A stretch of DNA of 17,712 nt. It comes from an uncultured Leucothrix sp. (GTDB lineage Bacteria; Pseudomonadota; Gammaproteobacteria; Thiotrichales; Thiotrichaceae). A program made the translations under genes and the position numbers. The DNA lies in assembly GCA_938004025.1 (NCBI GenBank), contig CALKXC010000431.1, positions 1 through 17,712 of the forward strand. The letters are read 5' to 3'. Below, piece after piece: positions 9,890-17,475 of the stretch (positions are counted from its first letter, which is position 1; every line of letters begins with the position of its first letter). The notes under the pieces were generated by a model, which saw only the letters and a program-made list of their open reading frames with translations, was not told the origin of the DNA and did not search any database.

Positions 9890-10216
9890 ATGCAAATGAA
9901 TATTACCGGTCATCACATTGAGATAACACCCTCATTAAGTCATTATGTTAAGGAGAAGACAAAGCGTCTGACCCGTCACTTTGATCAAGTGCTCAACATA
10001 AATGTTACCCTTGAAGTTCAGAAATTACAGCATAAAGCTGAAGCCTCAGTTTTAGTGAGTGGCAATCATCTTTTTGCAGAGTCACATGATGATGACATGT
10101 ATGCAGCGATTGATTCTCTGGCAGACAAATTGGACCGCCAGGTTCTCAAGCATAAAGAAAAGATTACCCGCAAGCATCGACAAGAAGGTAGCCACCGTAA
10201 TATTATCGCGGAATAG
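9890..10216 (+). CDS. hpf: ribosome hibernation promoting factor, short form
   Basis: Hpf binds the decoding region of the 30S subunit in stationary phase and promotes 100S dimer formation or ribosome silencing. The 108-residue product is the short, single-domain HPF/YfiA type, with no C-terminal dimerisation domain. The N-terminus MQMNITGHHIEITPSL is family-typical. The charged helix DDDMYAAIDSLADKLDRQVLKHKEK and a basic tail follow. I choose ATG 9890, which has GGAG (9877-9880) 9 bases upstream. A start at 9830 would add 20 unrelated residues. It lies 80 bases after rpoN and 8-20 bases before ptsN. Confidence 0.95.
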   Translation: MQMNITGHHIEITPSLSHYVKEKTKRLTRHFDQVLNINVTLEVQKLQHKAEASVLVSGNHLFAESHDDDMYAAIDSLADKLDRQVLKHKEKITRKHRQEGSHRNIIAE

Positions 10217-10236
10217 CATCACCTTTGGATTTACCT

Positions 10237-10710
10237 ATGGTCAGTGACATCATGACCTTACTTAGCCCTGAACGAACTCTGTTCGTTCAGGAGCTTGAAA
10301 GTAAGAAACGAGTTTTTGATACGCTGGCTAAACTGCTTTCTTATAAACAGTCTCAACTTACTCAAGACGAGATCTTTGATTACTTAATCGATCGAGAGAA
10401 ACTAGGCAGTACAACTCTTGGGGGTGGAATAGCCTTACCAAGAGCACGGGTTCCTATTCCTGAACCGTATGCTGCCCTACTATTACTCGATGAAGGAATT
10501 CTGATAGATAGCCCTGACAAGCAACCCGTCACCGTTTTTATGGGATTGATGCTTCCAGAGTCATCTCCACAACTCTATTCAGATATGATTTCCAAGCTAA
10601 TGATGAGTTTTGCAATGCGACCAGTTGCAGAAGAACTCGCCGAAACCAGTGAACCTGAAATAGCGGTTAACTACATGGAAATTTTGTTACAGCAAACAAA
10701 GGTAGCTTAA
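10237..10710 (+). CDS. ptsN: PTS EIIA-Ntr family protein lacking the phospho-acceptor His
   Basis: EIIA-Ntr is the output protein of the nitrogen PTS (PtsP-NPr-PtsN), whose phosphorylation on one His controls potassium transport, metabolism and other targets. The product (157 residues from ATG 10237; 161 from TTG 10225) has the PTS EIIA type 2 fold signature: LLSPERTLF, then DREKLGSTTLGGGIALP, then a conserved C-terminal helix. The active-site motif, normally AxPHGKL or AxPHARL, reads ALPRARV here: codon AGA at 10441-10443 gives Arg. The whole protein contains no His, so canonical phosphorylation is impossible. The frame is intact and the fold motifs are kept, so it looks like a functional but phosphorylation-independent variant. 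Position between hpf and rapZ supports orthology to ptsN. Confidence 0.92.
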   Translation: MVSDIMTLLSPERTLFVQELESKKRVFDTLAKLLSYKQSQLTQDEIFDYLIDREKLGSTTLGGGIALPRARVPIPEPYAALLLLDEGILIDSPDKQPVTVFMGLMLPESSPQLYSDMISKLMMSFAMRPVAEELAETSEPEIAVNYMEILLQQTKVA

Positions 10711-10714
10711 ACCA

Positions 10715-11581
10715 ATGATGCACCTAATCATTATCACGGGCATGTCAGGGGCGGGTAAAAGCCAAGCCTTGAATACACTGGAAGATCAAGACTATTACTG
10801 CATTGATAATCTTCCATTAAACATGCTCGAAGCACTATTTACCAATGAATGGGTCATTTCTAAAGAAAAAATTGCCATCGGTGTAGACGTTCGTAGCGGT
10901 AAAAAGCAACTAGACTCTCTGCCTGATATGGTTGAGCGCCTAAAGAACCAGTTCCGAACAGATTTAGTTTACCTTTACGCATCAAAAGGCATTATCTTCA
11001 AACGCTACAATGAAACTCGACGTAAACACCCGCTTTCAACCGGCGAAATGGGCTTAGAAGCGGCAATTAAAGCGGAATATGAATTACTAACGCCAGTGAG
11101 AGCCATCGCTGATTTCCAGCTAGAAACAAGCGATACCGATATATATCAACTCGCTAGCTCAATTAAACAACGAATCTGTGTCCTGGCAGAAAAACAACTG
11201 TCCCTCTCTTTTCAATCGTTTGGATTCAAATATGGCGCACCCCGTGACTCTGATTTCATTTATGACGTCCGCTGCCTACCAAATCCATATTGGGTTCCAG
11301 AACTCAGGATAAAATCAGGACAAACAGAAGCCGTCTCAAAATGGTTAGATGAGCAACCTCTAGTTCAAAAAATGTACGATGACATCAAAGATTTTCTTGA
11401 GTCATGGGTTCCACACTTTATTGATAACCAGCGCGCTTACCTAACGCTATCTATTGGTTGCACTGGTGGCCATCATCGTTCTGTATACCTAATAGACAAG
11501 CTTGCCGAGCACTTCAAACAAGATCATGGCGTATCAATAATTGTTAATCATCGTGAGATAGATGCAAAAAGCAAACAATAA
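10715..11581 (+). CDS. rapZ: RNase adapter protein RapZ
   Basis: RapZ is a nucleotide-binding protein; in E. coli it guides RNase E to the sRNA GlmZ and so controls glucosamine-6-phosphate synthase. The 288-residue product has the Walker A motif GMSGAGKS (9-16), a Walker B-like segment around IAIGVDVRS, and the conserved C-terminal domain with SFGFKYGAPRDSDFIYDVRCLPNPYW and LSIGCTGGHHRSVYL. The protein starts MMHLI, and either Met could be used. AAAGGT (10698-10703) lies 11 bases before the first. It begins 4 bases after ptsN. ptsO, usually next, is missing. Whether it acts through a GlmZ-like RNA here cannot be seen. Confidence 0.96.
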   Translation: MMHLIIITGMSGAGKSQALNTLEDQDYYCIDNLPLNMLEALFTNEWVISKEKIAIGVDVRSGKKQLDSLPDMVERLKNQFRTDLVYLYASKGIIFKRYNETRRKHPLSTGEMGLEAAIKAEYELLTPVRAIADFQLETSDTDIYQLASSIKQRICVLAEKQLSLSFQSFGFKYGAPRDSDFIYDVRCLPNPYWVPELRIKSGQTEAVSKWLDEQPLVQKMYDDIKDFLESWVPHFIDNQRAYLTLSIGCTGGHHRSVYLIDKLAEHFKQDHGVSIIVNHREIDAKSKQ

Positions 11582-11635
11582 GTGCTAAGAAATTGTTAAA
11601 CTAATCCCTCTTAAAAATTCTAATAAACTAATGAC

Positions 11636-13012
11636 ATGGGCACTCCTGACAATCTCAGTAAAGAGGATCGGCTTGCATCCCTAACCGGTGCGATTGAAAG
11701 TGGTTCGTTGTTTACTTTACAACGAATGCTTAATGCCCTCCATCCTGCTGAAATTGCCCACTTATTAGAATCTTCACCCTTAGAACAGCGTAAGATAGCC
11801 TGGGAGCTGATCAAGCGAGATAATGAAGGGTCAGTTCTTATCGAACTGAACGAAGATGTAAGATCCCAACTCACGGAAGAAATGGACACCGGCGACCTAC
11901 TCGAGGCGCTAAAAGACCTCGATGTTGATGATATGGCCGACTTCCTTCAAGGCCTTCCCGACTCCGTCATTCAACAAACCCTTGCTGGAATGGGCCGCCA
12001 AGAAAGAGAACGAGTAGAAGTCGTTCTTGGCTATGATGAAGATACTGCTGGCGGTATGATGGATACCGAAGTAGTAACGATCCGATCAGATGTTAATGTG
12101 GATGTTGTCCTTCGCTACCTTAGAATGAAAGGAGATCTGCCCTCCCACACTGATCGCGTGATTATCGTTGACAGCTATGATACCTATCTAGGGGTTGTGT
12201 CGCTTGCCAAGCTGTTGACTAGCCAGCCTGATGAATCTATTTGGCACATTATGAATAGAGACTACCTCGCTATTCCTGCGGATATGGAGAACATAGAAGT
12301 TGCGGCATTATTTGAAGACAGAGACTTAGTATCAGCACCCGTTGTTAGTGATATTGGTAAACTGTTAGGTCGAATTACCATAGATGATGTTGTTGATGTT
12401 ATTCGTGATGAGGCCGAGCACTCCATCAAAAGCATGGCGGGTTTGAATGAGGAAGATGATTTATTCGCACCCATCATTCCAAGCGTAAAACGCAGAGCCC
12501 TATGGCTTGGAACAAACCTAATCACTGCATTTATGGCAGCTGCGGTCATTTCACAATTCACCACTACTATTGAGTCAGCTGTTGCCTTAGCTGTGCTTAT
12601 GGGCATTGTGCCTAGCATGGGTGGTATTGCAGGCAGCCAGACTTTAACGATGGTTATACGTGGTTTAGCACTCGGCCAAATTGGTAAATCTAATACCCAA
12701 GAGCTTTTAAAGAAAGAATTGTTGCTAGGATTGATAAACGGAATTATGTGGGCCTTAGTCGTTTTCGCTATCTCAGCCATCGCTCTGAAAGACATCGAAA
12801 TTGGTATTCTAATTGCCATTGCCATGCTGCTAAATCTTATTGTGGCCCCGTTGACCGGGGTGCTGTTACCAATATTTTTACGTAAAGTCGATATAGATCC
12901 GGCGTTAGCGGGTGGCGTTGTCCTCACCACAGTTACTGACATTGTGGGTTATGCAGGAGTACTTGGGCTAGCTGCTTTGTTACTGCCATACCTCAGGCAA
13001 GTTTTTTCTTAG
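11636..13012 (+). CDS. mgtE: magnesium transporter MgtE
   Basis: MgtE is a dimeric Mg2+-selective channel of the inner membrane, gated by its cytoplasmic domains. The 458-residue product has a MgtE_N superhelical domain (about 15-130, with LHPAEIAHLLESSP and YDEDTAGGMM). A CBS pair follows (about 140-260), then the connecting helix and five membrane helices (about 290-455). The pore signatures are PSMGGIAGSQTLT and the magnesium-binding Asp in TTVTDIVGY. The acidic N-terminal and CBS surfaces fit the Mg2+-sensing role. ATG 11636 lacks an evident ribosome site, so the start is less sure; a short N-terminus is common in relatives. It lies 54 bases after rapZ, where ptsO is often found, and ends 20 bases from convergent djlA. 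Confidence 0.95.
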   Translation: MGTPDNLSKEDRLASLTGAIESGSLFTLQRMLNALHPAEIAHLLESSPLEQRKIAWELIKRDNEGSVLIELNEDVRSQLTEEMDTGDLLEALKDLDVDDMADFLQGLPDSVIQQTLAGMGRQERERVEVVLGYDEDTAGGMMDTEVVTIRSDVNVDVVLRYLRMKGDLPSHTDRVIIVDSYDTYLGVVSLAKLLTSQPDESIWHIMNRDYLAIPADMENIEVAALFEDRDLVSAPVVSDIGKLLGRITIDDVVDVIRDEAEHSIKSMAGLNEEDDLFAPIIPSVKRRALWLGTNLITAFMAAAVISQFTTTIESAVALAVLMGIVPSMGGIAGSQTLTMVIRGLALGQIGKSNTQELLKKELLLGLINGIMWALVVFAISAIALKDIEIGILIAIAMLLNLIVAPLTGVLLPIFLRKVDIDPALAGGVVLTTVTDIVGYAGVLGLAALLLPYLRQVFS

Positions 13013-13032
13013 CAAAACCAATCCATCTGCTA

Positions 13033-13866
13033 TTATTTAATTCCACGACTTTTCTTAATCAATTCATAAGCTGCCTGAATTTCTTGTGAGCGCTCGGTTG
13101 CTACTTTAATCATATCATCAGGTAAGCCCTGTCCCATTAATCTGTCAGGATGGAACTCTCTAATGAGCTTTCTATAGGTTTTCTTCAAAACGGCTGCGCT
13201 GACGTCTTTTTCAACCCCTAAAGCTTGATAAGCTAAAGCCAAAGAGTCCGCTGAGTTTTGAGACGCTGAGTACCCACCTGAATTACCACCACTAGAGTGA
13301 TAATGACCGCCAGCGAACTGGCTTTGCGCCTGTATCATCATGAGCAATCGCTGATAAGAACTTTCGCTGAAACCTAGCTTTAATGCGATCTCTTTAATCA
13401 GCGACTGCTCTGCTGCGACAATATTACCGTCCGCTAACGCAGAGCCGAGTAAATACATCACCATCAACTGTTTTAAGTTTGCTGCATCACCACAAGCGGT
13501 CAAAAACTCTTTAATTGCTTGGTCAATGTCAAAATCAGGCTTAGAGCCTTTCTTAAACATAGCAATCGCCACTTTACGTCGCTCAGGTGTCATTGCTAAC
13601 TGAGTCATGAAAGCTTCGGCTTGAGCAATTTCAGCCTCAGAAATCCTTCCGTCTGCTTTTGCTAATTTTCCCATCAACATAAAGACAGTATTGATGAAAA
13701 TATTTTTCCGCTCCTCACGCCGTTTAGGGTTTAATCCAAATAAACCCGCACTGCTACGCCTAAAACGATTCGTTAGCCAAGATCCTAGAAGGAACCCAAA
13801 GATTGTTCCCCAAAAACCGTAAATGATGTAACCAATTAAGGCCGTTGCATATTTTATATAAGGCAT
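13033..13866 (-). CDS. djlA: DnaJ-like membrane co-chaperone DjlA
   Basis: DjlA is an inner-membrane J-domain protein that stimulates the DnaK ATPase and is linked in enterobacteria to envelope stress signalling. The 277-residue product has an N-terminal membrane segment (about 8-28, containing Gly-rich GFWGTIFGFLLGSWL) and a TerB-like acidic helical domain (about 55-180). A Gly/Ser/His linker follows (GGHYHSSGGNSGGYSAS). The C-terminal J domain (about 208-275) has the essential HPD motif in REFHPDRLM. I choose ATG 13866, preceded by AGGA about 6 bases upstream; a start at 13938 would add 24 residues overlapping folP. It follows folP by 7 bases, so the two are likely co-transcribed. Confidence 0.93.
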   Translation of the reverse strand: MPYIKYATALIGYIIYGFWGTIFGFLLGSWLTNRFRRSSAGLFGLNPKRREERKNIFINTVFMLMGKLAKADGRISEAEIAQAEAFMTQLAMTPERRKVAIAMFKKGSKPDFDIDQAIKEFLTACGDAANLKQLMVMYLLGSALADGNIVAAEQSLIKEIALKLGFSESSYQRLLMMIQAQSQFAGGHYHSSGGNSGGYSASQNSADSLALAYQALGVEKDVSAAVLKKTYRKLIREFHPDRLMGQGLPDDMIKVATERSQEIQAAYELIKKSRGIK

Positions 13867-13873
13867 ATTATTC

Positions 13874-14722
13874 CTAAATTCGTCCTTGATTGGCTGTCTG
13901 TATAGCCCAAGCAACATCAGCTGCCTGTCGATTCTCAATTACATCATGCACCCTAACCACCCTTACCCCCGCTTGGATTGCTAGTGCTGTCGTTGCTGCG
14001 GTAGCAACACCTAAACGGCTGGCATCGGTCTCATCGCAAATCTGCGACAAAAAACGCTTCCGGCTAGTACCTAATAAAACTGGGAACTCATTTCTGCACA
14101 GCTCTGGGAGACCGTTAAGCAGCTGCAGATTATGCTCAAAAAGTTTCCCAAAACCGATACCAGGGTCTAGTACTATATTTTCACTTGCTACGCCCCTAGC
14201 CATCGCGATATCGGCACGTTCCAATAAATAAGAAAAAACTTCTTCGCATACATCTTCATAAAATGGAGAGTCCTGCATTGTTTCAGACTTGCCCTGTCGA
14301 TGCATCAGCACAATCGGTAAGTGATTTTCAGCAGCTAAATCCAACATTTCACTAGAATCTTCTGCTGCAGAGATGTCATTGAGCCAATTAACACCTGAAG
14401 CCACTGCTGCACTAGCCACTTTACCATCGGTAGTATCAATACTGATGGGGAAGTTTTCAGGTAATCTTTCACGAAGGCTAGCAATCACTGGAAGCACTCG
14501 TTTTAGCTGCTCATCAGTATCAATGGTTAATGCGCCTGGTCGTGTTGACTCTCCCCCAACATCAATAATATCCGCACCGTTCTCAACCATTTGCAATGCA
14601 TGCTTTAGCGCAGACTGAAGGTCATTATGCTTGCCGCCATCTGAGAAGCTGTCTGGAGTCACGTTAAGCACCCCCATAATCAATGGCCGCAATGAATTAT
14701 TAAGTACCGAACGTTCTCTCAT
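13874..14722 (-). CDS. folP: dihydropteroate synthase
   Basis: FolP condenses p-aminobenzoate with hydroxymethyl-dihydropterin diphosphate to form dihydropteroate in folate synthesis; it is the sulfonamide target. The 282-residue product is a full-length TIM barrel. It has both signature motifs, GVLNVTPDSFSDGG (17-30) and IDVGGESTRPGA, plus the substrate-binding stretches ISIDTTDG, LNDISA, LMHRQG, VLDPGIGFGK and LLGTSRKRFL. ATG 14722 has a weak GATGAG ahead of it. It lies 45 bases downstream of pyrD and 7 bases upstream of djlA. In E. coli it follows ftsH, so its pyrD/djlA setting here is different. Confidence 0.97.
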   Translation of the reverse strand: MRERSVLNNSLRPLIMGVLNVTPDSFSDGGKHNDLQSALKHALQMVENGADIIDVGGESTRPGALTIDTDEQLKRVLPVIASLRERLPENFPISIDTTDGKVASAAVASGVNWLNDISAAEDSSEMLDLAAENHLPIVLMHRQGKSETMQDSPFYEDVCEEVFSYLLERADIAMARGVASENIVLDPGIGFGKLFEHNLQLLNGLPELCRNEFPVLLGTSRKRFLSQICDETDASRLGVATAATTALAIQAGVRVVRVHDVIENRQAADVAWAIQTANQGRI

Positions 14723-14767
14723 TATATTCTCATCAGTAATGGTTGCTGCTTTATAAATCAGCTAGCA

Positions 14768-15799
14768 TTAGCTTTCAAGCTGCTTTACACACTCTTTAAC
14801 AAGCTTAGGTCCAGTGTAAATTAATCCAGAGTAGACTTGAACTAAACTACTTCCGACATCCATTTTTGCCTGTGCATCTTCAGCATTTAGAATTCCACCA
14901 ACACCAATAATCGGTAGTTTCTCCTTAAGATGCTTGGCAAACTCTGCAATGATTAGCGTTGATTGTTCTGTTACCGGAGCGCCACTCAAACCTCCACCTT
15001 CTGCACCATACTTAAGACCTTCAACTTTTTCTTTGTTAAGAGTCGTGTTGGTAGCAATCAGCGCGTCAATTTTAGTTTCTAACAAACATTCTGCAACGCC
15101 AGCCACTTCCTCTTCTGTCAGGTCGGGGGCAACTTTAACGGCTAAAGGAACATAATTTCCAGTTGAATCTGACAAGTTTTGCTGCTCATTTTTCAAAGCA
15201 AGCAATAAAGCTTTAAGCTCTTCGCCATACTGAAGGCTCCGTAGACCCGGTGTATTAGGCGATGAAATATTAATTGTGATGTATGAAGCGTGCTCATAGA
15301 CCTTTCTTAAGCAAATCAAATAATCATCCTGAGCATTATCAACCGGAGTGGCTGCATTTTTACCGATATTGATGCCAATAACACCATCAAAGCCAGCTTT
15401 ACGGGCTTGCTTTACATTCTCAACTAAATGATCAACCCCTTTATTATTAAAGCCCATTCGATTAATGATCGCATTCGCTTCAGGCAGCCTAAATAAACGT
15501 GGCTTTGGGTTTCCTGATTGGGGTAGTGGTGTGACAGTACCGATCTCTATAAAGCCAAAACCGAGTTTCGACATTGCCAAAATATGATCGCCATTTTTAT
15601 CTAATCCTGCGGCTAAGCCCACTTTGTTAGGGAAATTAATGCCCATCACCTCTATTCCGGTAGACTTTAGCTGCGCTGGTTTGCCATATAACAAACGCAG
15701 CATACCCAGCTTCTCAGCAACATTTAATGCTTTTAATGTTAAGTCATGCGAAGTTTCACCGGATAACTTAAATAATAAAGCGCGTGCTAAAGAGTACAT
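14768..15799 (-). CDS. pyrD: dihydroorotate dehydrogenase (quinone), class 2
   Basis: PyrD oxidises dihydroorotate to orotate in pyrimidine synthesis and passes electrons to quinone at the inner membrane. The 343-residue product has the short N-terminal helical extension typical of the membrane-associated class 2 enzymes ([20 protein letters not shown]) and an FMN-binding barrel. Visible motifs are [39 protein letters not shown], the catalytic serine loop [12 protein letters not shown] (Ser near 180) and IGVGGI near the end. I choose ATG 15799, preceded by AGGA 5 bases upstream. A start at 15862 would run through the terminator hairpin and add non-homologous sequence. It probably heads the pyrD-folP-djlA unit. 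Confidence 0.97.
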   Translation of the reverse strand: MYSLARALLFKLSGETSHDLTLKALNVAEKLGMLRLLYGKPAQLKSTGIEVMGINFPNKVGLAAGLDKNGDHILAMSKLGFGFIEIGTVTPLPQSGNPKPRLFRLPEANAIINRMGFNNKGVDHLVENVKQARKAGFDGVIGINIGKNAATPVDNAQDDYLICLRKVYEHASYITINISSPNTPGLRSLQYGEELKALLLALKNEQQNLSDSTGNYVPLAVKVAPDLTEEEVAGVAECLLETKIDALIATNTTLNKEKVEGLKYGAEGGGLSGAPVTEQSTLIIAEFAKHLKEKLPIIGVGGILNAEDAQAKMDVGSSLVQVYSGLIYTGPKLVKECVKQLES

Positions 15800-15833
15800 A
15801 GGAATCCTAATGAGTCTGCCGAAATAAGTGGCG

Positions 15834-15862
15834 ATTATCCTTAGAAACAATAAAGGCCGCAA
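15834..15862 (-). promoter_or_regulatory. candidate promoter for pyrD overlapping the terminator hairpin
   Basis: On the minus strand GATAAT (15839-15834) matches the -10 consensus at 5 of 6 bases. Seventeen bases upstream is TTGCGG (15862-15857), a half-match -35 that falls on the hairpin loop and stem. Only about 40 bases lie between hairpin and start codon, so a promoter for pyrD must sit here, in the hairpin, or further up in htpX. Confidence 0.3.
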
Positions 15863-15884
15863 CAGCGGCCTTTATTGTTTCTAA
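15841..15884 (-). terminator. strong 20-bp perfect hairpin between htpX and pyrD
   Basis: Bases 15841-15860 and 15865-15884 are exact reverse complements with a 4-base loop. The core is GGCCGC/GCGGCC flanked by A-rich and T-rich arms, so each strand ends in a T-rich 3' arm (TTTATTGTTTCT). Placed 14 bases beyond the htpX stop, it fits an intrinsic terminator for htpX. Confidence 0.85.
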
Positions 15885-15898
15885 AATGATTGCGGTTT

Positions 15899-16807
15899 TT
15901 ACTGCTGCCTTTCCAACGCAGCAATACGATCTTCTAACGGAGGGTGCGTAGAAAATAGCTTCTCAAAACCACTTTTAAATCCGCCGGCAATACCAAAAGC
16001 AGCAAGCTCTCCGGGTAAATCATGAGGTCGACTTCCGCGCTGAAGCGCTTTAAGCGCATCGATCATTTGCTGCCTGCCGGCTAAGTCGGCACCGCCAATA
16101 TCTGCTTTAAACTCACGGTAACGTGAGAACCACTTAACCACTAAATTAGCCAAGAACCCTAAGGCAACCTGAGCAATCATTGAAACAATGTAATACACCA
16201 TCCCGTAGGAGTTACCGCGATTACCCTCGCCTCTAGACATGAGTGAATTAACTAGTGTTGCAATCACTCGTGAGAAGAAGAAAACAAAGGTATTCATAAC
16301 ACCTTGCAATAAGGTTTGAGTCACCATATCACCATTGGCAACATGCGCAATCTCATGCCCCATGACGGCTTCTGCTTCATCCGCAGACATCGTATTAAGT
16401 AGACCTGTACTAACAGCTACCAGTGCAGAATTTCTTCTGGCCCCTGTTGCAAAGGCATTAACTTCTGGCGTGTCAAAAATGCCAACTTCTGGCATATCAA
16501 TACCTGCTTTTTGTGCCTGACGTGACACAACATTCATTAACCAACGTTCTTGAGAATTTGCTGGCTGCTCGATAACTCGTACGCCCATGCTTCGTTTTGC
16601 AGAACTTTTGGACATCCAAAGACTCATAAAGGCCCCTGCAAAGCCCATCACTAGAGACATGAGAGCAATATAACCAAACTCTGCTGGCATCCCCATCTGT
16701 CGAAGCGCTTCAGACACGCCAAACATGCTGTCTAAAACATTCCATACGATCCCTAACATTGCCACCACAGCAAAATTAGTGGCCATTAATAGTAAAGTAC
16801 GCTTCAT
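15899..16807 (-). CDS. htpX: membrane metalloprotease HtpX
   Basis: HtpX is an inner-membrane zinc protease (M48 family) that, with FtsH, degrades misfolded membrane proteins. The 302-residue product has two N-terminal membrane helices (about 5-25 and 45-65) and the zinc-binding motif HEIAH (151-155). Two further hydrophobic segments follow (about 160-185 and 200-220). The third zinc ligand is the Glu in SRYREFKADIGGADLAG, and the C-terminal FSTHPPLEDRIAALE signature is present. GAGGAT precedes ATG 16807 by about 7 bases. A separate promoter (16827-16855) and a strong terminator after it suggest a single-gene transcript. Confidence 0.97.
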   Translation of the reverse strand: MKRTLLLMATNFAVVAMLGIVWNVLDSMFGVSEALRQMGMPAEFGYIALMSLVMGFAGAFMSLWMSKSSAKRSMGVRVIEQPANSQERWLMNVVSRQAQKAGIDMPEVGIFDTPEVNAFATGARRNSALVAVSTGLLNTMSADEAEAVMGHEIAHVANGDMVTQTLLQGVMNTFVFFFSRVIATLVNSLMSRGEGNRGNSYGMVYYIVSMIAQVALGFLANLVVKWFSRYREFKADIGGADLAGRQQMIDALKALQRGSRPHDLPGELAAFGIAGGFKSGFEKLFSTHPPLEDRIAALERQQ

Positions 16808-16826
16808 GTACTATCCTCGATTTAGT

Positions 16827-16855
16827 GTAATATGAATAATTATTGTTTTGTGTAA
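16827..16855 (-). promoter_or_regulatory. candidate sigma-70 promoter for htpX
   Basis: On the minus strand TTACAC (16855-16850) and TATTAC (16832-16827) are separated by exactly 17 bases, each matching the consensus at 4 of 6 positions. It ends about 20 bases before the htpX start. I do not see a convincing sigma-32 or CpxR box. Confidence 0.35.
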
Positions 16856-16891
16856 GTCATCAATTTGGGACAAGAAGTTCAGAACCAATCT

Positions 16892-17467
16892 TTAAGTCGT
16901 GTAGCGTCTTACTCCTTTTCCTACAAACAACCAAGCTGCAATAGCGCCACCGATTCCACCAAATAGATGGCCATCCCAAGACACATTTCCTTCCTGCCAT
17001 GGTGCTATACCGCTTAGTAGTATCCCTCCATAAGTGAAGGCAACGAATAGACTTATCAAGACGGGTACCAAACGTTTTTCCAATATTCCTGACACAATGA
17101 GGAAGACTGCAAGCCCAAAAACTAGCAAGCTCGCGCCAATATGTAAGGTGTTACCACGGCCAAACAGCCATAATAGAAGCCCCCCTACAGCAATAATCGT
17201 CACCACAATTAATGCACTGTTAGCCTTGGAACCTGCTAATAACAACAGCATTATGACCAGAGGAACAAAGTTACTCATTATGTGAGCAAGATCCCCGTGT
17301 AAAAAAGTCATGGTTACGATCCCAAATATTCCCCCAAGATCTCGTGGAATTAACCCTAACTTTTCGAGAGGCAGAAAAAAGTCTAGGAAAAATACAATCC
17401 AAATGACAGCAACGAATAGCAAAATACTTTTCAGTTCTTCTTTAATTGTGTGTGCGTGATTTTTCAT
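16892..17467 (-). CDS. rhomboid-family intramembrane serine protease
   Basis: This 191-residue polytopic membrane protein has about six hydrophobic segments and a rhomboid active site. Serine 113 is in HIGASLLVFG and His167 is in SWDGHLFGG. The auxiliary His62 and Asn66 pair is in LAHIMSN, equivalent to the HxxxN motif of GlpG. The residue after the catalytic Ser is Leu, where the family motif is usually GxSG; the catalytic residues themselves are intact, so activity is likely. No cytoplasmic domain is present. GAGGGATG lies just ahead of ATG 17467, and nagZ ends 8 bases upstream, so the two are probably co-transcribed. The substrate is unknown. Confidence 0.88.
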   Translation of the reverse strand: MKNHAHTIKEELKSILLFVAVIWIVFFLDFFLPLEKLGLIPRDLGGIFGIVTMTFLHGDLAHIMSNFVPLVIMLLLLAGSKANSALIVVTIIAVGGLLLWLFGRGNTLHIGASLLVFGLAVFLIVSGILEKRLVPVLISLFVAFTYGGILLSGIAPWQEGNVSWDGHLFGGIGGAIAAWLFVGKGVRRYTT

Positions 17468-17475
17468 TACATCCC

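Noticed and set aside
12262..12942. 226-codon open frame on the minus strand within mgtE
   Set aside because: It lies wholly antisense to mgtE, whose full domain structure is clear. The translation is low-complexity Ser/Thr/Ile/Ala-rich without a recognisable motif, typical of an antisense shadow.
13867..13938. Upstream start for djlA overlapping folP
   Set aside because: The extension is charged sequence before the membrane anchor; ATG 13866 has an AGGA site and starts directly before the anchor, as in DjlA proteins.
15800..15862. Upstream start for pyrD
   Set aside because: The start would lie in the terminator stem and the extra 21 residues are not part of class 2 PyrD; ATG 15799 has AGGA 5 bases upstream.
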